DNA of 7,934 bases, from the NCBI GenBank assembly GCA_003343905.1, contig QAKI01000050.1, positions 1 through 7,934 of the forward strand, in the 5' to 3' direction. How positions within the stretch are numbered: position 1 is the stretch's first letter; every line of letters starts with the position of its first letter. The DNA comes from Subdoligranulum variabile. Its GTDB lineage: Bacteria; Bacillota; Clostridia; Oscillospirales; Ruminococcaceae. The notes under the pieces are model-generated. The model was not told the DNA's origin and did no database searches. It was given only the letters and a program-made list of their open reading frames with translations. Positions 6,946-7,934 of the stretch are shown one piece after another. Both the position numbers and the translations under genes were made by a program.

Positions 6946-7934
6946 ATGAAATTTACGTTGCGTCTGACTCTTATTCTGGGCTTCCTGACCCTCTGTGCCG
7001 GATTCCCCGCTGTGGTTCGTGCGTCTGATTCTTCCCGCTCGCAGAAAGACTCTTTGCGGCAGGCCGTTTCCCGCACCGACGGGCCCGATAAAATCGAGGC
7101 CTACAAGGAACTGGCCCGCCTCTACCGGATGGAGTCGCGCAAGGAGGGCGTGCTCGATACGCTGCTGACGATCTACGACGCTTTGGCGGCCGAAGCGCGG
7201 CGGACGGGTGATGTCGCGGAGCAGTCTGCGGCCGGTTACAACCGGCTGATCGCGCTGTACGACAACTGGCTTTTCGACGAAATCATCCGGCAGGCTCCCG
7301 CTATCCTCGCCTTCCAGTCTGAAAACGGGCTGTGGAAGAATTACTACCAGACCTATATCATGCTGCTCGACGCTTACCGCCGCAAACGGGGTTTCGACCG
7401 GGCGCTCGAAGAGGCCAACCGGGTTTACGACGATGCCAAGGGGCGCGGCGATAGAGCCGGTATGGGCGTCGCGCTGCACGCCGTGGCGCGGATCTACACC
7501 GACCAGCGGCGTTTCCCGGAGGCCGAGAAGAGCCTGCGGGAGAGCATCGAAATGATGCAGGACGAAACGGCTTACCTCAATACGCTGGCATCGGTCTACA
7601 ACCACTTGGTGCAGAACCTCATTGCGCAGGAACGTTACGACGAGGCCCTCGCAGCCGCCCGCGAAACCGAGGCCGTGAACCGCCGCTTCGAGCAGGCTAC
7701 GAAATCCACGCAGGCGTCGGCGTGGTACAACCTCTATCTGACCTATGCGGACATCTACCGCCAAACGGAACAGTTCGACAAGGCGCAAATTTATGTGGAC
7801 AAGATCGACTCCATTACCAAAGGGTCGGTAAGGATGTATAAGGAGCGGGGTCATATCCTCTACGGGAAAAAGCGCTACCGGGAGGCGGTCGAGATGCTCG
7901 ACAGCGCGATTGCGGCTTCGCCCAAAACGCTGGA
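6946..7934 (+). CDS. Exported TPR protein, N-terminal part (possible sensor or regulator)
   Basis: The frame is open from ATG 6946 to the window edge, giving 329 codons with no stop, so the C-terminus is missing. Residues 1-26 look like a signal peptide: KFTLR, then a hydrophobic run from about 7 to 24, with likely cleavage after VVRA. The rest is helical with TPR-like units at about 170-203, 211-243, 257-290 and 296-323; the last (RGHILYGKKRYREAVEMLDSA) is the clearest. In Bacteroidetes such exported N-terminal TPR arrays often precede a transmembrane helix and a histidine kinase or DNA-binding output domain, but none is visible here, so a plain TPR protein is equally allowed. AAAGG at 6931-6935 is a weak ribosome-binding candidate. 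The GC-rich codons match the acetyltransferase and not the central insert, so this is probably a native gene unrelated to the defence pair. Confidence 0.85.
   Translation, partial: MKFTLRLTLILGFLTLCAGFPAVVRASDSSRSQKDSLRQAVSRTDGPDKIEAYKELARLYRMESRKEGVLDTLLTIYDALAAEARRTGDVAEQSAAGYNRLIALYDNWLFDEIIRQAPAILAFQSENGLWKNYYQTYIMLLDAYRRKRGFDRALEEANRVYDDAKGRGDRAGMGVALHAVARIYTDQRRFPEAEKSLRESIEMMQDETAYLNTLASVYNHLVQNLIAQERYDEALAAARETEAVNRRFEQATKSTQASAWYNLYLTYADIYRQTEQFDKAQIYVDKIDSITKGSVRMYKERGHILYGKKRYREAVEMLDSAIAASPKTL

Noticed and set aside
6889..7854. Long minus-strand open frame of 321 codons
   Set aside because: It lies antisense to the plus-strand TPR gene. The plus frame has a signal peptide and TPR repeats, while this one has no recognisable domain and typifies a shadow frame in GC-rich coding DNA.

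Overview
The window looks like chromosome from a Bacteroidales bacterium. The outer genes are GC-rich (one 60-base line near 181 is 46/60 G+C, one near 7501 is 38/60). Candidate promoters fit the Bacteroidetes pattern of a -33 TTTG and a -7 TAnnTTTG, and the right-hand gene is a secreted TPR protein of a kind common in this group. The GC-rich codon use suggests an Alistipes-like genome rather than Bacteroides, but that is an inference.

Layout: (1) 12-668, minus strand, is a Vat/CatB-type hexapeptide O-acetyltransferase. Its 5' leader (about 669-866) holds a promoter, tandem 11-bp repeats and possible alternative hairpins. (2) 868-1962, minus strand, is a CoiA-like nuclease with an N-terminal zinc ribbon and a cysteine-rich C-terminus. 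(3) 2040-6545, minus strand, is a giant STAND-type NTPase of about 1500 residues. It has an N-terminal Mrr-like PD-(D/E)XK nuclease, a central P-loop NTPase and a long helical C-terminal region. (4) 6546-6945 is intergenic and contains the change from AT-rich to GC-rich sequence. (5) 6946 to the right edge, plus strand, is the start of an exported TPR protein cut off by the window.

The central pair (2 and 3) is strongly AT-rich (one line near 5041 is 17/60 G+C), so it appears to be an acquired insert between two native divergent genes. The STAND gene is upstream, and the CoiA-like gene follows 77 bp later on the same strand with no evident terminator, so they are probably co-transcribed. I read them as a candidate two-gene anti-phage system. 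The STAND protein would sense an intruder component through its C-terminal region, assemble through its NTPase and activate its own nuclease, while the CoiA-like protein adds a second nuclease or DNA-processing activity. The domain architecture resembles Avs antiviral STAND proteins. I do not know of a described system with a dedicated CoiA-like partner, so the pairing is the most interesting feature here. No mobility gene, CRISPR array, tRNA or rRNA was seen.
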